From JAAZNV01 sp035358315 (GTDB taxonomy: Bacteria > Patescibacteriota > WWE3 > UBA101185 > UBA10185), in NCBI GenBank assembly GCA_035358315.1, contig DAOPPB010000024.1, positions 1-6,748 on the forward strand: a stretch of DNA of 6,748 bases. Direction: 5' to 3'. Below the pieces are notes generated by a model. It did no database searches. It saw only the letters and a program-made list of their open reading frames with translations, and was not told the origin of the DNA. Made by a program: the position numbers and the translations under genes. Positions 6,414-6,748 of the stretch are shown here, in pieces. Numbering within the stretch: the stretch's first letter is position 1; every line of letters begins with the position of its first letter.

Positions 6414-6664
6414 CCAAGAAAATCAAAGTTTTCTAGGAACAATTTTGCGTTTCTCGTTTTCAAGGTGCTGATTGATCTTAAAGATCAATCTACCCTATCA
6501 GCAGTAAGTATTTACTCAACTGCTGGTTGGTATGTTTCCCAAGAGTATTTCGCCTACAAAAGGGAAGCACACCGATCAACAGTTAATTTATTTACTTTTT
6601 ATTTATACGGCAGGAAGATTTTTTGTATCGCCTATGAAAATTTGTAGGCGACAAATTAGTTTAT
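6390..6664 (-). ncRNA. Candidate ~275-nt structured RNA with potential pseudoknot, unknown family
   Basis: A strong promoter would start transcription at A6664, and a terminator-like hairpin ends near 6390. Between them no reading frame is credible. In 5' to 3' order: UCGCCUACAAA (6651-6641) can pair locally with UAGGCGA (6634-6628), or over 11 bp with UUUGUAGGCGA (6560-6550). The latter lies in the 21-base apical loop of a strong hairpin (6573-6562 with 6540-6529; 11 of 12 positions pair, and one pair is G-U only on this strand), which would make a pseudoknot. Then come CAGCAGU/ACUGCUG (6525-6519 with 6505-6499) and a 10-bp hairpin (6490-6470), followed by AUCAGCA (6472-6466), which can pair alternatively with 6503-6497. 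I see no RNase P, tmRNA, 6S or SRP signature. It could instead be the first part of a long leader of the collagen-like gene. Confidence 0.5.
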
Positions 6665-6670
6665 GGAGCA

Positions 6671-6699
6671 ATAGTACACCATTTTTAATATTCTGTCAA
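6671..6699 (-). promoter_or_regulatory. Strong sigma70 promoter for the structured RNA / leader
   Basis: The minus strand shows an exact TTGACA (6694-6699), a 17-base spacer and TACTAT (6671-6676), one base off TATAAT. The predicted start is A6664. Upstream of the -35 (about 6705-6730) is a long A/T-rich stretch like an UP element. The nearest good gene start is 760 bases downstream, so the immediate product is probably the structured RNA. No other site of this quality was seen ahead of the collagen-like gene. Confidence 0.8.
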
Positions 6700-6748
6700 T
6701 GCTATAGGTTTTTATTTTATATTATTTGTTTAGAAACTCTCTTAACGC

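Noticed and set aside
5975..6415. tmRNA-like pieces: GGGGGCTGATTTTG (6415-6402) and a T-arm-like GGGTTTGACTCCC near 5985-5997, minus strand
   Set aside because: The 5' piece pairs with sequence ~30 bases downstream instead of a 3' acceptor arm, no tag reading frame is visible, and the T-arm-like piece lacks a matching acceptor stem.
6279..6647. 122-codon frame on the plus strand
   Set aside because: It starts at GTG without a ribosome site, runs antisense through the densest dyads (6397-6651), has no recognisable domain, and opposes the strong minus-strand promoter.

Overview
The window is bacterial. All three convincing genes lie on the minus strand, so the region is best read from right to left. 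The genes use the standard code, with ATG starts, TAA stops and clear Shine-Dalgarno sites on two of them. Two sigma70-type promoters (TTGACA, 17-base spacer, TACTAT or TATAAT) also point leftward. A giant GT-C-like membrane protein beside a GT2 glycosyltransferase, together with a small envelope protein of unknown type, is a style I associate with uncultured bacteria, possibly Patescibacteria/CPR. No marker gene is present, so this placement is tentative.

Right end (about 6748 to 5906). A strong promoter at 6671-6699 opens roughly 760 bases with no convincing gene. The first ~275 bases look like a discrete structured RNA. They contain an 11-base 5' segment complementary to the apical loop of a 12-position hairpin (a potential pseudoknot), two further strong hairpins, and a GC-rich stem followed by six U's. 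The rest holds a diverged direct repeat with dyads (6261-6323) and a hairpin-dense, GC-richer stretch (5940-6132). It ends in a hairpin that contains the Shine-Dalgarno of the next gene.

Middle (5905 to 4652). The first gene (4940-5905) encodes a secreted, single-pass membrane protein. It has a signal peptide, an unrecognised ectodomain, eight collagen-like Gly-X-Y triplets, one membrane helix and a cytoplasmic helical, Pro-rich tail. It is clearly richer in GC than the two genes to its left. A 288-base gap follows, with a 13-bp inverted repeat that competes with a local hairpin, then a long imperfect stem-loop just ahead of the next gene.

Left (4651 to 1). A GT2 glycosyltransferase (3746-4651) is followed after only 8 bases by a 1192-residue membrane protein (159-3737) of the GT-C / YfhO / arabinofuranosyltransferase-like kind. 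The pair is almost certainly one translationally coupled operon for an extracytoplasmic glycan: the GT2 would act on the cytoplasmic side and the GT-C-like protein on the outer side. A second consensus promoter (18-46) fires leftward out of the window.

The most unusual element is the apparent structured RNA at 6390-6664. I cannot match it to any RNA family I know.
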